Assembly (NCBI RefSeq): GCF_000382065.1
Contig: NZ_KB907501.1
Span: 1 to 64,000, forward strand
Length of the DNA stretch: 64,000 bases
Direction: 5' to 3'
Source of the DNA: Stenotrophomonas hibiscicola ATCC 19867
GTDB lineage: Bacteria; Pseudomonadota; Gammaproteobacteria; Xanthomonadales; Xanthomonadaceae
The position numbers were made by a program, and so were the translations under genes. Positions 9,502 through 18,076 of this stretch are shown here, one piece after another; the stretch's first letter is position 1, and every line of letters begins with the position of its first letter. Under the pieces are notes generated by a model, which saw only the letters and a program-made list of their open reading frames with translations, was not told where the DNA came from and made no database searches.

Positions 9502-10839
9502 ATGGCTGTGCTGACTGTGCGCGAGTATGCGCGGATCGGCGTTTCAGAAGGCGGTCCGCAGCAGGAGGGGCTGGATGCCGCCTTCTTCCCGCAGGCGTCC
9601 TTTGACTGGCTCTGTGGTGAGTTCGAGCGCTTGCGCGCGGGCGGAGCGGCGCTCATGCAGCGCGATGGCGCACGCTGGCTGCGTCTGGACCAGTATGTAG
9701 GTGTAGTGGAATGTCCCGACGGCACCACATTGGAGGTGCTGCCGAAGCACGTTGCACATGTAGATGATGCGCTCGGCGCGAGGCGGTTGCTGCGCCGCAT
9801 GCTATGCACCGTGCTAGACATCTCACCGAGGGACGGTAGTCCTGCCGACGTGACTCTATTCGATACGCCATTAAATGAATGGGTCATGGGGCGATTCATC
9901 GGCGCGCTGGATGAACTACTAAAGCGCGGACTTCGCTTCGACTACACACGGGTCCGCGAGGAGCAGTTGTTCCTGCGTGGTCGCTTGGATATTTCGCGTC
10001 AGCTCCGTCAGTCGCCCACTCGTGCCCACGTCTTCAACATCGAGCACGATGTGTTTAGCGAGGACAGGCCTGAGAACCGGCTACTGCGCGTCGCCCTGGA
10101 TCGCGTGTGTGCACGTACGCGCAACGCGGGAACCTGGAGACTTGCCCAGGAGTTGTCTACGCGTATGGCCAGCGTGCCACGAAGTACCCAGGTGGCTAAC
10201 GATCTGCGCGCTTGGGGCAGCGACCGGCTGATGGCCCACTATCGTGAAGTCCGTCCGCTATGCGAGCTGATCTTGTCGGGCCAGAGCCCCTTGGCATTGG
10301 CGGGCGATTGGCGCAGCCCAAGCATGATGTTCCCCATGGAGCGGCTGTTTGAGCGCTACGTGGGCGCTTGCCTAGCGCGCCAGTTCGCGCCGGAGTGGCG
10401 GGTTGGCGGTGCAGCGTCGGAGTACCTGTGCAGCCATGGCGGGGCAAGCTGGTTCAATCTGATTCCAGATTTTCTGCTGCGACGAGGCGATGAGCTCCGC
10501 GTACTTGATACGAAGTGGAAGGTGCTGGATGCGACGGCCAGCGATGCGCGTGAGAAGTATGGGCTCAAACAATCCGACTTCTACCAGATGTTTGCCTACG
10601 GGCAGCGCTACCTGGGTGGAGCAGGGCAGTTGGCGCTGGTCTATCCGCAGCACGCGGGATTCACGCAGCCCCTTCCCGCATTTGATTTCAGCGCCGAACT
10701 ACAGCTTTGGGTGTTGCCCTTTGATTTAGAGCGTGGATTGCTGGTGACGCCGGAACACTGGCGGCCGAATGGCAACATCCCTCCTCAAGTGAACCCACCC
10801 GCTGCGCATAGCAGCGAGCTCAGTAGCTGGGTTCCCTGA
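9502..10839 (+). CDS. mcrC: McrC-like restriction nuclease subunit
   Basis: A 445-residue McrC. The N-terminal part (VREYARIGV...LEVLPKH) is the module that contacts McrB. The C-terminal PD-(D/E)xK nuclease shows FNLIPDFLLR with Asp323 and LDTKWK with Asp336 and Lys338, followed by SDFYQMFAYGQRY. It starts 3 nt after mcrB and is probably translationally coupled. With mcrB it would cleave modified foreign DNA. All expected catalytic residues are present, so it is likely active. Confidence 0.92.
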   Translation: MAVLTVREYARIGVSEGGPQQEGLDAAFFPQASFDWLCGEFERLRAGGAALMQRDGARWLRLDQYVGVVECPDGTTLEVLPKHVAHVDDALGARRLLRRMLCTVLDISPRDGSPADVTLFDTPLNEWVMGRFIGALDELLKRGLRFDYTRVREEQLFLRGRLDISRQLRQSPTRAHVFNIEHDVFSEDRPENRLLRVALDRVCARTRNAGTWRLAQELSTRMASVPRSTQVANDLRAWGSDRLMAHYREVRPLCELILSGQSPLALAGDWRSPSMMFPMERLFERYVGACLARQFAPEWRVGGAASEYLCSHGGASWFNLIPDFLLRRGDELRVLDTKWKVLDATASDAREKYGLKQSDFYQMFAYGQRYLGGAGQLALVYPQHAGFTQPLPAFDFSAELQLWVLPFDLERGLLVTPEHWRPNGNIPPQVNPPAAHSSELSSWVP

Positions 10840-10864
10840 ACTATCGGAGCCGGCCGCTCATGCA

Positions 10865-10885
10865 CACGTGCTACTCCCGCACGTG
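10865..10885. terminator. Short hairpin between convergent genes
   Basis: A perfect 7-bp stem CACGTGC / GCACGTG with a 7-nt loop, placed between mcrC and the convergent gene at 10871-11239 and overlapping the latter's stop codon. There is no T-run, so a termination role is only suggested by position. Confidence 0.3.
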
Positions 10886-11239
10886 CAACCGCTCACTCAC
10901 CTGCGCAGTCAACGCCACACAAGCCATCTTCAACCCCTCCATCACCCGATCCCCCAGGTACTCCTCGGGCGCGCCGTTCTGCCGAGTCCGCTCCGCAGCC
11001 AGCATCAGCTCCGCCACCACGCGCAGCCCCGCCAGCGCGCAATCTGCATCTGCCAACTGAAGGCAGCGCCCAGGCAGTTGATGCCGCTCCGGCCACGGCT
11101 GGCCATCCGCCGCCGCACCGGTGCCGATGCGGTGCAGCGTGGCGACGAAGGAGTTTGGATCGGGTGAGGGTTCGCGCTCGGTCACGGCGTTGTCCGGATC
11201 GTAGTGCGCGTGCAGGGAACGGAAGTCCGATGTGTTCAT
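10871..11239 (-). CDS. Conserved hypothetical protein behind a structured leader
   Basis: 122 residues, starting MNTSDFRSLHAHYDPDN. The C-terminal half is helical (CALAGLRVVAELMLAAERTR), with no signal peptide or membrane segment. Its size, its helical tail and the long inverted-repeat leader just upstream recall the small DUF3077/DUF6124-like proteins of Pseudomonas, but I cannot confirm homology by eye. The start at 11239 is taken because upstream in-frame sequence runs into the leader structure. Confidence 0.65.
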   Translation of the reverse strand: MNTSDFRSLHAHYDPDNAVTEREPSPDPNSFVATLHRIGTGAAADGQPWPERHQLPGRCLQLADADCALAGLRVVAELMLAAERTRQNGAPEEYLGDRVMEGLKMACVALTAQVSERLHVRE

Positions 11240-11267
11240 GGCAATGCTCCGTACAGGACAGATAGCA

Positions 11268-11476
11268 GCGCCACCGATAAAGGTGGCGGACGGTGCGGGC
11301 TCGAAAACCGGTGAATACCCAAGCCGGCGGGCCCGAAGGCCCCCACGCACCGCCCGCCATGGAACGCGAACGGATTGCCAGCCGGCGCCATCCGAAGATG
11401 ACGCCGACTGGCAAGCGTAAAGCACTGGGTATTCAGACGGGTTTTCGAGTCCCGCGCCACCCTTTTCCGGTGGCAC
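11268..11476 (-). other. Long inverted-repeat leader of the 10871-11239 gene
   Basis: On the minus strand this roughly 210-nt leader can fold into nested stems. Local hairpins GCCACC/GGTGGC lie at each end (11456-11474 and 11270-11287). Long-range complementarity joins GAATACCCA to TGGGTATTC and TCGAAAACC to GGTTTTCGA. It ends about 30 nt before the gene start. The rest of the gap up to 11692 shows nothing I can name. A cis-acting RNA role is inferred. Confidence 0.5.
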
Positions 11477-11692
11477 GCCAAGAGATACCCGTACAGCTAC
11501 CAAATGCCAAGAAACTGCAGAACCGGCGATTGCCAGTCCTGACGCTTTCGGCATTGTCGCACACGGTGTTAAGCCGGCAAGCGATTGCGCCGCAACGGTC
11601 TTGGAGGGCTTGGCGTTATTGGCCCCAAGTGCAGAACTGCTCGCAGTCTGGGCCATGGCGTAGGGCCAATCGCGACAGATTGAACCAGCGGT

Positions 11693-12118
11693 TCAGCCGG
11701 GCGGCGCCTCGGCCGGAGGCACGAAGCTCAAACGCACCCGAACCCGCGCATGCCGCGCGACGCCCTCAACCACGACCGGTTCGAAGCGCCACTGGTCCAC
11801 TGCGGTAAAGGCCGCACGATCAAGCTCCCGCAGTCCGCTGGACCGCACCACCATCACGTTGGAAACCTGGCCCAGCTCATCCAGCTGAGCAACCAACAGC
11901 ACCGCCATGGGCATCTGCAGCAAGGTATCGGGCGGGGTGGCAGGGGCCGTTGAATACACAACGGCAGGCGCCTGCTGCAGCTCGAAGGTGGGGTTGTCAC
12001 CGCGCTCTACGAACACTTCAGTGGAAACCTGCGGGTCTGCCGCCATGGCCATGGCAGGTGTAGCGCCCAGCAGCATCAGAACGAGGTTCAGTGCCAGGGT
12101 GGTGTTCAAACGGGGCAT
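11693..12118 (-). CDS. Secreted TonB C-terminal-domain protein
   Basis: 141 residues. A signal peptide (MPRLNTTLALNLVLMLLGATPAMAMA) is followed by a TonB_C-type domain with LLVAQLDELGQVSNVMVVRSSG and RAAFTAVDQWRFEPV, the usual pattern of that fold. It lacks the N-terminal anchor and Pro-rich linker of a real energy transducer, so it probably acts free in the periplasm. The start at 12118 is chosen because the signal peptide begins there. Confidence 0.8.
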   Translation of the reverse strand: MPRLNTTLALNLVLMLLGATPAMAMAADPQVSTEVFVERGDNPTFELQQAPAVVYSTAPATPPDTLLQMPMAVLLVAQLDELGQVSNVMVVRSSGLRELDRAAFTAVDQWRFEPVVVEGVARHARVRVRLSFVPPAEAPPG

Positions 12119-12209
12119 ACGTGGTTTCCATTCCGGTGCGCTGCCAGCATAGCGGCCATCCTCTGGCATGGCTTGCCTTGAATGCCGGCGCGCCGGACGG
12201 CTGCACGGT

Positions 12210-12419
12210 TCACACTGGCATGCCAGGCCGTGGCCACAGCGCATCGTCGCGCTCCAGGTCGTAGTCGTTGCCGAACGCCAGTGCGGCCTCGTGCGGAGGC
12301 AGATCTGCGTAGCAACCCAGCAGGTACTCATCCATGCCGGCATCGCGATGGTCGATGGCGAACAGGTGGAGGAGCTGGTTGTCGAAGGCTTCCAGCCATG
12401 TGGGGTCGATTCTGATCAT
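12210..12419 (-). CDS. Small acidic hypothetical protein
   Basis: 69 residues, MIRIDPTWLEAFDNQLLHLF..., rich in Asp/Glu and aromatic residues, no signal peptide. An ATG 6 nt further upstream is also in frame, but the GGAGG ribosome site is 6 nt before ATG 12419 and abuts the upstream ATG, so 12419 is preferred. Function unknown. It lies just upstream of, and divergent from, the effector/immunity region. Confidence 0.6.
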   Translation of the reverse strand: MIRIDPTWLEAFDNQLLHLFAIDHRDAGMDEYLLGCYADLPPHEAALAFGNDYDLERDDALWPRPGMPV

Positions 12420-12586
12420 GGGCATCCTCCAGTGAGAAGAGGAGTGTGGCTGCGATGGGTCTCACACGGCGGGACGCGCCGTCGGCGGTCCGAAAAATTT
12501 GATTGTGGTCCGATTGCGTACCAATGCATGCCAGAGTAAAAGAGGACCGTAGTTACCCATCGCAACACCCATAGGAAAGGAGACCC

Positions 12587-12964
12587 ATGGCTGCCATCGA
12601 AGACAATGACGCGCTGTTCGATTCTCAGTTGATCATCGGTCCCACGATCGTTGCGGGAAGCAACCTGCTTCGCCATCTGCAGGCGGCGGGTGAGTTCGAC
12701 ATCAACTCTGCAAACAATTGGCTGTACCTGCCCATTGAGCAGGCGTTCGCAGATGAGCTGGGATGCTCGCGCTATGTGCAGGAGCCGATTGATGCCTACT
12801 CACAGGGCATGTTGCGGCAGTTGGCTACCATCGAGGCCTCGCCGGACGGGCAAGGGGCGCTTGAAGGCGACCTAGGTTCTATCGTTCGGGCAGTGGAGGC
12901 CGTGAGGGTGCTGCAGGACACGGTGAAGGTGGCGCTGATCAATGGGGATCTGGTGTTGGCCTAG
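12587..12964 (+). CDS. Stand-alone AHH-like domain lacking catalytic histidines
   Basis: 125 residues that align end to end with residues 6-120 of the AHH effector at 13830-17177: shared NNWLYLPIEQAFADELG / ENLLYMPADKKLAAAMG, IEASPDGQ.AL.GD and INGDL / VNGDL. The nuclease residues are gone: the KHHV of the effector is replaced by GPTI, and the SPHGGG His region by SRYVQE. It carries no XVIPCD tail. It has a good ribosome site (AGGAG) and an intact frame, so it is probably expressed. It may be a decayed toxin module or a non-catalytic partner. It is the first gene of a same-strand run leading to Imm11 and the effector. Confidence 0.7.
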   Translation: MAAIEDNDALFDSQLIIGPTIVAGSNLLRHLQAAGEFDINSANNWLYLPIEQAFADELGCSRYVQEPIDAYSQGMLRQLATIEASPDGQGALEGDLGSIVRAVEAVRVLQDTVKVALINGDLVLA

Positions 12965-13141
12965 CGGAGCTGAAGCTGGGGAGTGCCAGCTCTTGGAGCT
13001 TCGGTGCGTTGGGAACGTACGACAGCTATGTCACGCAGGGCAACGTGCGGCAGCGTGGCGCCAGCTTTCACTTAAATGAAAGGAGGTCACTTTCCTCTCC
13101 TTCAGGTTGGCTCTAGGCTAGCAATTAGGATTTTGTAAGGG

Positions 13142-13795
13142 ATGAATATCATGGAGCAAATGGAGTCAACTCAGCCCAGACATGGGGAATTCTTCCTCTT
13201 GATGCCGGATACCACGCGAGGGGGAAAGGGGCACGGGGTAGTGTTCGAGAATATGAAGAAACTTCGCACACCTCCACGGTTGATCCTGCGTCCTGAAGGG
13301 GGGGGATTTCCACCTTTGGCAGAGAAACCACTGTTGGTTCACTCGCCCAAGAAGGGGGGGCTTCCGGAAGATCTTGAAGGAGGAATGAGCGGTTACTGGC
13401 TCGTCTCGGAGCGCTTGCGCAACGCGTTCGTCTCTGTCGATCCCAACGGATTCGAGTTTGCGGAGAGCGAATACCGCCTCGCCAATGGATCTGAAGGGCC
13501 GCGCTACTTCCTCTGCGATGTGACCCGAGTGATCGATGCGGTCGATGAAGCTGCGTCAAAGCTCCGCATTGTTCGCGACGAGGGCTATCCCGGAGGCAAG
13601 TTTTACGACCTCAGGGGTGGGAGTTCCCTGGCGTTCCGAAAGGATGTCATCAGCCAGGCGCACATATTCAGAACGCCTTACTCAGGGAACCTGGTTTTCT
13701 GTGACAGCGCTTTGCGCGATGCGGTTCTGGCCGCCGGCATCGGTGGTAGGGGCGAGTCGCGAGGACTATCGTTTACGGACGCAGCTGATATCTGA
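13142..13795 (+). CDS. Imm11-family (DUF1629) immunity protein
   Basis: A 217-residue cytoplasmic protein. The C-terminal half has the Imm11/DUF1629 pattern: RYFLCDVTRVIDAVDEAAS, then GSSLAFRKDVISQAHIFR, then FCDSALRDAVLAAGI. Imm11 proteins neutralise nuclease toxins, including AHH types, in polymorphic toxin loci. It ends 34 bp before the AHH effector on the same strand, the expected place for the cognate antidote. Two starts, 13142 and 13151, are possible; AAGGG at 13137-13141 fits 13151 better. Cognate pairing is inferred from family and position. Confidence 0.85.
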   Translation: MNIMEQMESTQPRHGEFFLLMPDTTRGGKGHGVVFENMKKLRTPPRLILRPEGGGFPPLAEKPLLVHSPKKGGLPEDLEGGMSGYWLVSERLRNAFVSVDPNGFEFAESEYRLANGSEGPRYFLCDVTRVIDAVDEAASKLRIVRDEGYPGGKFYDLRGGSSLAFRKDVISQAHIFRTPYSGNLVFCDSALRDAVLAAGIGGRGESRGLSFTDAADI

Positions 13796-13829
13796 GTCCG
13801 CTGATTGAACTCAAGGAAGAGGTCGCTCT

Positions 13830-16800
13830 ATGCCGCGCAACAGTCCGATTCTTCAGAAGCACCATGTGCTTGAGCAACAAACCTTCAATAACAACGATTT
13901 TCTGCAGGCATTGGTGGACGCAGAGCTCGTTGAGAAGGACGTGTTCGAGAACCTGCTCTACATGCCGGCAGACAAGAAGCTCGCTGCTGCCATGGGTGTT
14001 TCCCCTCATGGCGGGGGGCCGATCAAGGACTATCAGAACGGAATCACCTTTTCTCTGGAGCTGATCGAGGCATCACCAGACGGCCAAGCTGCGCTTCGCG
14101 GTGACGTGGCTGCGATGCAGCGCGTGGCAGCTCAGGTCAACGGCCTTCGCGACACAATGACGATTGGCCTGGTCAATGGTGATCTTTACACGAACGCCCC
14201 TCTTGGCATGGATTCAGATGCCATCAGGCCGCGAACGCAGGCATTCTTCGGGAGTGTCGATCACTACGCGCAGGTCCACTCCTTGCAGTACGGTGCGTTG
14301 ACTGGCATGCGTCCAGACGAGCGAATGCATCTTCTAGTGACCAGGACTGAATCGCGCATTGTGGCCTTGCTGGATGTCCATGATCAGTTCGGCACCAAGC
14401 TGACTAAAGGAAGTGATCTTGAGCTTCAGAAGAACAGCTTGTCGGCGGCAATCTCCGATGCGCAACAGTCCGGTCGGATTGTCATGTCGGAGCCCGGCAT
14501 CCTGAAAGTGGAGAGAGTGCTAGGTGAGGAGGCTGCCTATCGCATTCGTGCGCCTCGCTTGCAGCAAGGCGGCATCACTATGGACCTCCTCCTCGGCGAA
14601 GCCTCCACCAGCCAACTGATCCGCTCCGGCGGCCTGCTCGCCTCCGGCGCCGACGCCGTCATCACCGCCCGCCGCACCTCACAGCTGCTGGAAGAAGGCA
14701 ACGGCACCGCCGCCCAGTCCGAGCTCACCCACGCTCTGGCGCGCAACGGCGGTGGCTGGGTCGGTGGCATGGCTACCGCGTCGGTGATCGGCACGTCCAG
14801 CTTCGTCCCTGCGGCCATCGTCGCGGGCGATGCACTGCTGATGAGCAAGGCATTCGACAAGGGCGCCGATCTGCTCGACAACCGCGCCATCTACCGGCAG
14901 ACCGACAAGGCCGATGTCACATGGCAGTTCGATGGCCGCAACTGGCAGCGCCAGGCGGTCATGGACAGTGCGGGCGACGGCGTGGGCAATCCGGCTGAGC
15001 GCAGTGTGGGTGCCAGTTACGAGAAAGCCCGCGAGCTGGGCGCATACGCCCATGTAAGAGCGGTAGAGCTGGCGCTGGGCAAGGCACCGGCGCCGCAGGA
15101 TCCTTTCAGCATCCCGGCGAAGGACGGCGAGGGCCGTCTGGACAATCCCAACTGGCACCGCGATGCGCAGACCGAACAGTGGACGCGGCAGGTCAAGATC
15201 GGCCTGACCGGCGCCAACGATCGGGGGGTGTATGAGACGCAGACCGCCAGCCCCGAACGCGCCAACGAGTTGAATCGTGAGGCGGTGCAACGCATCGAGA
15301 ACAACATCGCCAACGGCAAGGCCGCGATTGCCGCCAGCTACCTGGAGACTTACGTCGCTACCCGCGCCAGCGACTTCGTGCCGCTGGTGCCGGAAGCGGT
15401 GGAGCAGGCGCGTGCCAGGCCCGACGCCATCCAGGGCTCGGACAACCAGCTTTACCAGCGCGATGACGCAGGACAATGGCACCACGCTGGCCAGATCGCG
15501 CAGGGCAACATGGCGCTGGAGTTGGAGCTGACCCGCACCATCCAGCAGCCGTCGCTCGATCAGTTCAACCAGACCATTGCCGCATTGGACGCGCGACCGT
15601 TGCCATCTGCGGCGGAAGTGAACCAGAACGAGCTGCGCCACAGCTACTACGCTGCGGGCATCGCGCTGACCCCGGCGTGGGAGCAGGCCATTGCCCTGGC
15701 CACGGCACGCACGCGCGAGCAGCACGGCATTGCGGGTCCCACGCTGCAGGAACTGGGGCCTGTAGCCGAAGGCAACGCGGGCGCGTCCCGGCCCATCACC
15801 CATTACCAGGTAGGCCAGGATGGCGTGGCGCGTGCCGTCGCGACTACCAGCACGCAGGAGCTGCAGGCCGCATGGAATGAGATGCGCGCGCGTGCCAATG
15901 AGCAGGCACCGTTGCCCGACTCGCCCGAGCTACGCATTGCAGCGCTGTCGGCGGGTGAGCAGGAGGTGTACCGGCAGGCACTGCAGGAGGCAAATCGGCT
16001 TGGTGCTGCGCAGGTAGATGCAGGACAGGTTGCACGAGCAGCCGCACAGCTGGCACATGGCGACAAGCCATCCGAGCAGGATGGGAACGTGGAAGTGCTG
16101 CCTGAAGAGCCGGCGACTGCGCAACCCATCGCGCCTGCGACGGTTGCGGCAGCGCCGCCAGCGGTAGCGGTCACGTCACCGCCTACGCCCGCGCCGCGGG
16201 ATAAGCCCGAGCCACAGCGGTACGCCGAGCAGCGCGATCCGCCGCGGCGTGAGGCGGAGCCGCAACCTCAGCCCCATCCAAACAGCGAGGCGCCCACCGA
16301 GAACCGTACCGCCTCACAGACGCCGGAGCCCGCTGGGCCGATGCAGGCGCACCCGGTCGAATCCGAGCGTGCGACGCCACACTCTGCCGCGCCTCTGGCA
16401 GCGGCAACGCAGGCGATGCCCACGCAGCGCACAGAGCAGGCAGCGGAACCGGAGAAGATGGCCCCGATGCCTGCGGTCGCTCCCACTCCAAAGCACGACA
16501 TGGCAGTGCAGGAGGTCGAGCCGGTGCCGTTCAAGGAGCCGCTGCCTGCTGAGCCTGCGCGCGATCCATGGCCTTTGGAGCAGGAAGCGGCACAACACGT
16601 GCCAGAGCCCGAGCTGGCTACATCGGATGACCTCCAGCCTGTCACTGCGGCTGTCAATGTTCCTGCCCAGCCCACAATAGCGCCAAGCCTTGAGCCAGCC
16701 GCGCCCGCACCGGATGAGGCATCGAGCCCGAACAGGGCGCTGCAGGACCCCACGCAGCCCGGCCACCCCGATCACGCGCTGTATCAGCAGATCCGCGAGG

Positions 16801-17177
16801 GCGTGGAAGCGCTGGACGCCAAGCACGGCCGCAGCTTCGATGAAGTCAGCGAACGCATGACGGCCAGCCTTCTGGTACTGGCCAAGGACAACGACCTGGA
16901 GCGGGTGGACCATGTGCTGGTGAGCAACGCTACGTGCGAACACCCGGCCGGGCACACGCTGTTCGTGGTGCAGGGTGAGCCCAGCAATCCGGCCCATCAG
17001 CGCGCTGCGATGCCGACGGAGCTGGCGGCGCAGACATCAGTTGAAGAGTCACTGCAACAGTTCGACTCTGTCAGCCGTGAAGCGCATCAGCGTGCGCTTG
17101 CGAATCAGATGGACCAGCAGCTGGAAGACCAGCGGGTGCAGCACGACATCCAGATTCGTGCGGCCAGCGGGGGATGA
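13830..17177 (+). CDS. X-T4SS effector: AHH nuclease with C-terminal XVIPCD
   Basis: 1115 residues. Residues 1-120 form an AHH-type HNH/EndoVII nuclease: KHHV with His11-His12, NLLYMPADKKLA, and SPHGGG with His60. Residues about 250-760 are a long Ala/Gly-rich and Gln-rich helical region. A Pro/Glu-rich spacer covers about 770-970. From about 973 to the end is the Xanthomonadales VirD4-interacting domain (HPDHALYQQI, LERVDHVLVS, LFVVQGEPSNPAHQRA) plus a Gln-rich tail. Such proteins are delivered into rival bacteria by the X-type IV secretion system. Base composition changes near 14560: the toxin end is AT-richer than the rest, suggesting a swapped toxin module. AGGAAGAGG precedes the ATG. Confidence 0.9.
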   Translation: MPRNSPILQKHHVLEQQTFNNNDFLQALVDAELVEKDVFENLLYMPADKKLAAAMGVSPHGGGPIKDYQNGITFSLELIEASPDGQAALRGDVAAMQRVAAQVNGLRDTMTIGLVNGDLYTNAPLGMDSDAIRPRTQAFFGSVDHYAQVHSLQYGALTGMRPDERMHLLVTRTESRIVALLDVHDQFGTKLTKGSDLELQKNSLSAAISDAQQSGRIVMSEPGILKVERVLGEEAAYRIRAPRLQQGGITMDLLLGEASTSQLIRSGGLLASGADAVITARRTSQLLEEGNGTAAQSELTHALARNGGGWVGGMATASVIGTSSFVPAAIVAGDALLMSKAFDKGADLLDNRAIYRQTDKADVTWQFDGRNWQRQAVMDSAGDGVGNPAERSVGASYEKARELGAYAHVRAVELALGKAPAPQDPFSIPAKDGEGRLDNPNWHRDAQTEQWTRQVKIGLTGANDRGVYETQTASPERANELNREAVQRIENNIANGKAAIAASYLETYVATRASDFVPLVPEAVEQARARPDAIQGSDNQLYQRDDAGQWHHAGQIAQGNMALELELTRTIQQPSLDQFNQTIAALDARPLPSAAEVNQNELRHSYYAAGIALTPAWEQAIALATARTREQHGIAGPTLQELGPVAEGNAGASRPITHYQVGQDGVARAVATTSTQELQAAWNEMRARANEQAPLPDSPELRIAALSAGEQEVYRQALQEANRLGAAQVDAGQVARAAAQLAHGDKPSEQDGNVEVLPEEPATAQPIAPATVAAAPPAVAVTSPPTPAPRDKPEPQRYAEQRDPPRREAEPQPQPHPNSEAPTENRTASQTPEPAGPMQAHPVESERATPHSAAPLAAATQAMPTQRTEQAAEPEKMAPMPAVAPTPKHDMAVQEVEPVPFKEPLPAEPARDPWPLEQEAAQHVPEPELATSDDLQPVTAAVNVPAQPTIAPSLEPAAPAPDEASSPNRALQDPTQPGHPDHALYQQIREGVEALDAKHGRSFDEVSERMTASLLVLAKDNDLERVDHVLVSNATCEHPAGHTLFVVQGEPSNPAHQRAAMPTELAAQTSVEESLQQFDSVSREAHQRALANQMDQQLEDQRVQHDIQIRAASGG

Positions 17178-17221
17178 TCAACGTGTGAGCTGCACTGGGC
17201 GACCTGCGAAAAGGACCGAAG

Positions 17222-17860
17222 ATGAAGCCACAAGGAAAGCGCCGGATCTGCATGCTCGCTGGACTGCTCGTTCTTCTGGCTACGGGGTGCCGACCCGAGG
17301 CGGCTCGCGACGCAGGCTCGATAGCAGAGGCCCATCGTCCGGATCTGGTGCCGCTTGTGCGCGCCATGCCCACCTCGTCAATGGATGAACCATTGGCAGT
17401 GGAATTCGATGTGGATGTTCCCAGCAGGAATTCCTCTCCAACGCGCATGATCGGCATTCGGGTCAATCGTACGGACGACGTCCCGGCACTGGAGGCACTG
17501 ATCGATGTTCAGGCATCCGGGCTCCAGGCCAACGTCTCCATGGCGCGCCTGGAATCGGGTGGATGGAAGGACGTGCCGTTGCTCCGGCTGGAGTCGATCA
17601 TCGGGGAACCTGCCCGGACGATCCCCATCCCCGCCGATGGTCGAATAACCAGCGCGTGGCTGGACGATGCTGACGTACTGGCGCTGCAGAATGCTGGGCT
17701 GGAACGACCCGGTGATACCTACGCACAGCTGGCCTTCGCATGGGCACGCAATCCCTCGCCGGGCCGATACCGGGTTGAAGTGCAACTGCACTCGCCCTTG
17801 CCGCAGCTTGAGCCGTTCCACCCGGAACTGCTGGTTGCTTACCTGCGCAGGCCCAAATAA
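17222..17860 (+). CDS. Lipoprotein of the X-T4SS immunity-like family
   Basis: 212 residues with signal peptide and lipobox LLATGC. The mature part is beta-rich, with VEFDVDVP, LESGGWKDVPLLRLE and a C-terminal PGRYRVEVQL...LEPFHPELLVAY. The same layout recurs in the lipoproteins at 20085, 23213 and 23865, each next to an XVIPCD effector. It resembles the DUF5625-type lipoproteins, a label I cannot verify here. Periplasmic immunity lipoproteins protect against effectors that act in the envelope. Its nearest upstream effector is a nuclease that would not need one, so its true partner may be another effector. Start supported by AAGGA. Confidence 0.75.
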   Translation: MKPQGKRRICMLAGLLVLLATGCRPEAARDAGSIAEAHRPDLVPLVRAMPTSSMDEPLAVEFDVDVPSRNSSPTRMIGIRVNRTDDVPALEALIDVQASGLQANVSMARLESGGWKDVPLLRLESIIGEPARTIPIPADGRITSAWLDDADVLALQNAGLERPGDTYAQLAFAWARNPSPGRYRVEVQLHSPLPQLEPFHPELLVAYLRRPK

Positions 17861-18076
17861 GGCAGCCTCGCCACCGCCGGCACGCTGAGTGTCACGGGTA
17901 AGTGAGCGCGACAATCTGCCGATAGAGGGGGATCGTACTTATCTGTCTCCCCCTCCGAACTGGATCGCGTAGACGCAGGCTCATGATGGAGGAGAGCAGG
18001 GCCGAAGTGTCCTTGGCTGTGATGACCCTCGGCGGGTGCCTGTCTGGGTTGAAGCCGAGCGCCCGGATCTCAGCGT

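Noticed and set aside
5028..10860. SIR2 and McrBC genes as an integrated mobile element with att sites
   Set aside because: No integrase, and I found no direct repeats at the borders. Called a defence island only.
11436..11460. tRNA-like T-arm (GGGTTTTCGAGTCCC)
   Set aside because: The loop is too long for a T-arm, no acceptor or anticodon stem fits around it, and the sequence is better explained as an arm of the inverted-repeat leader.
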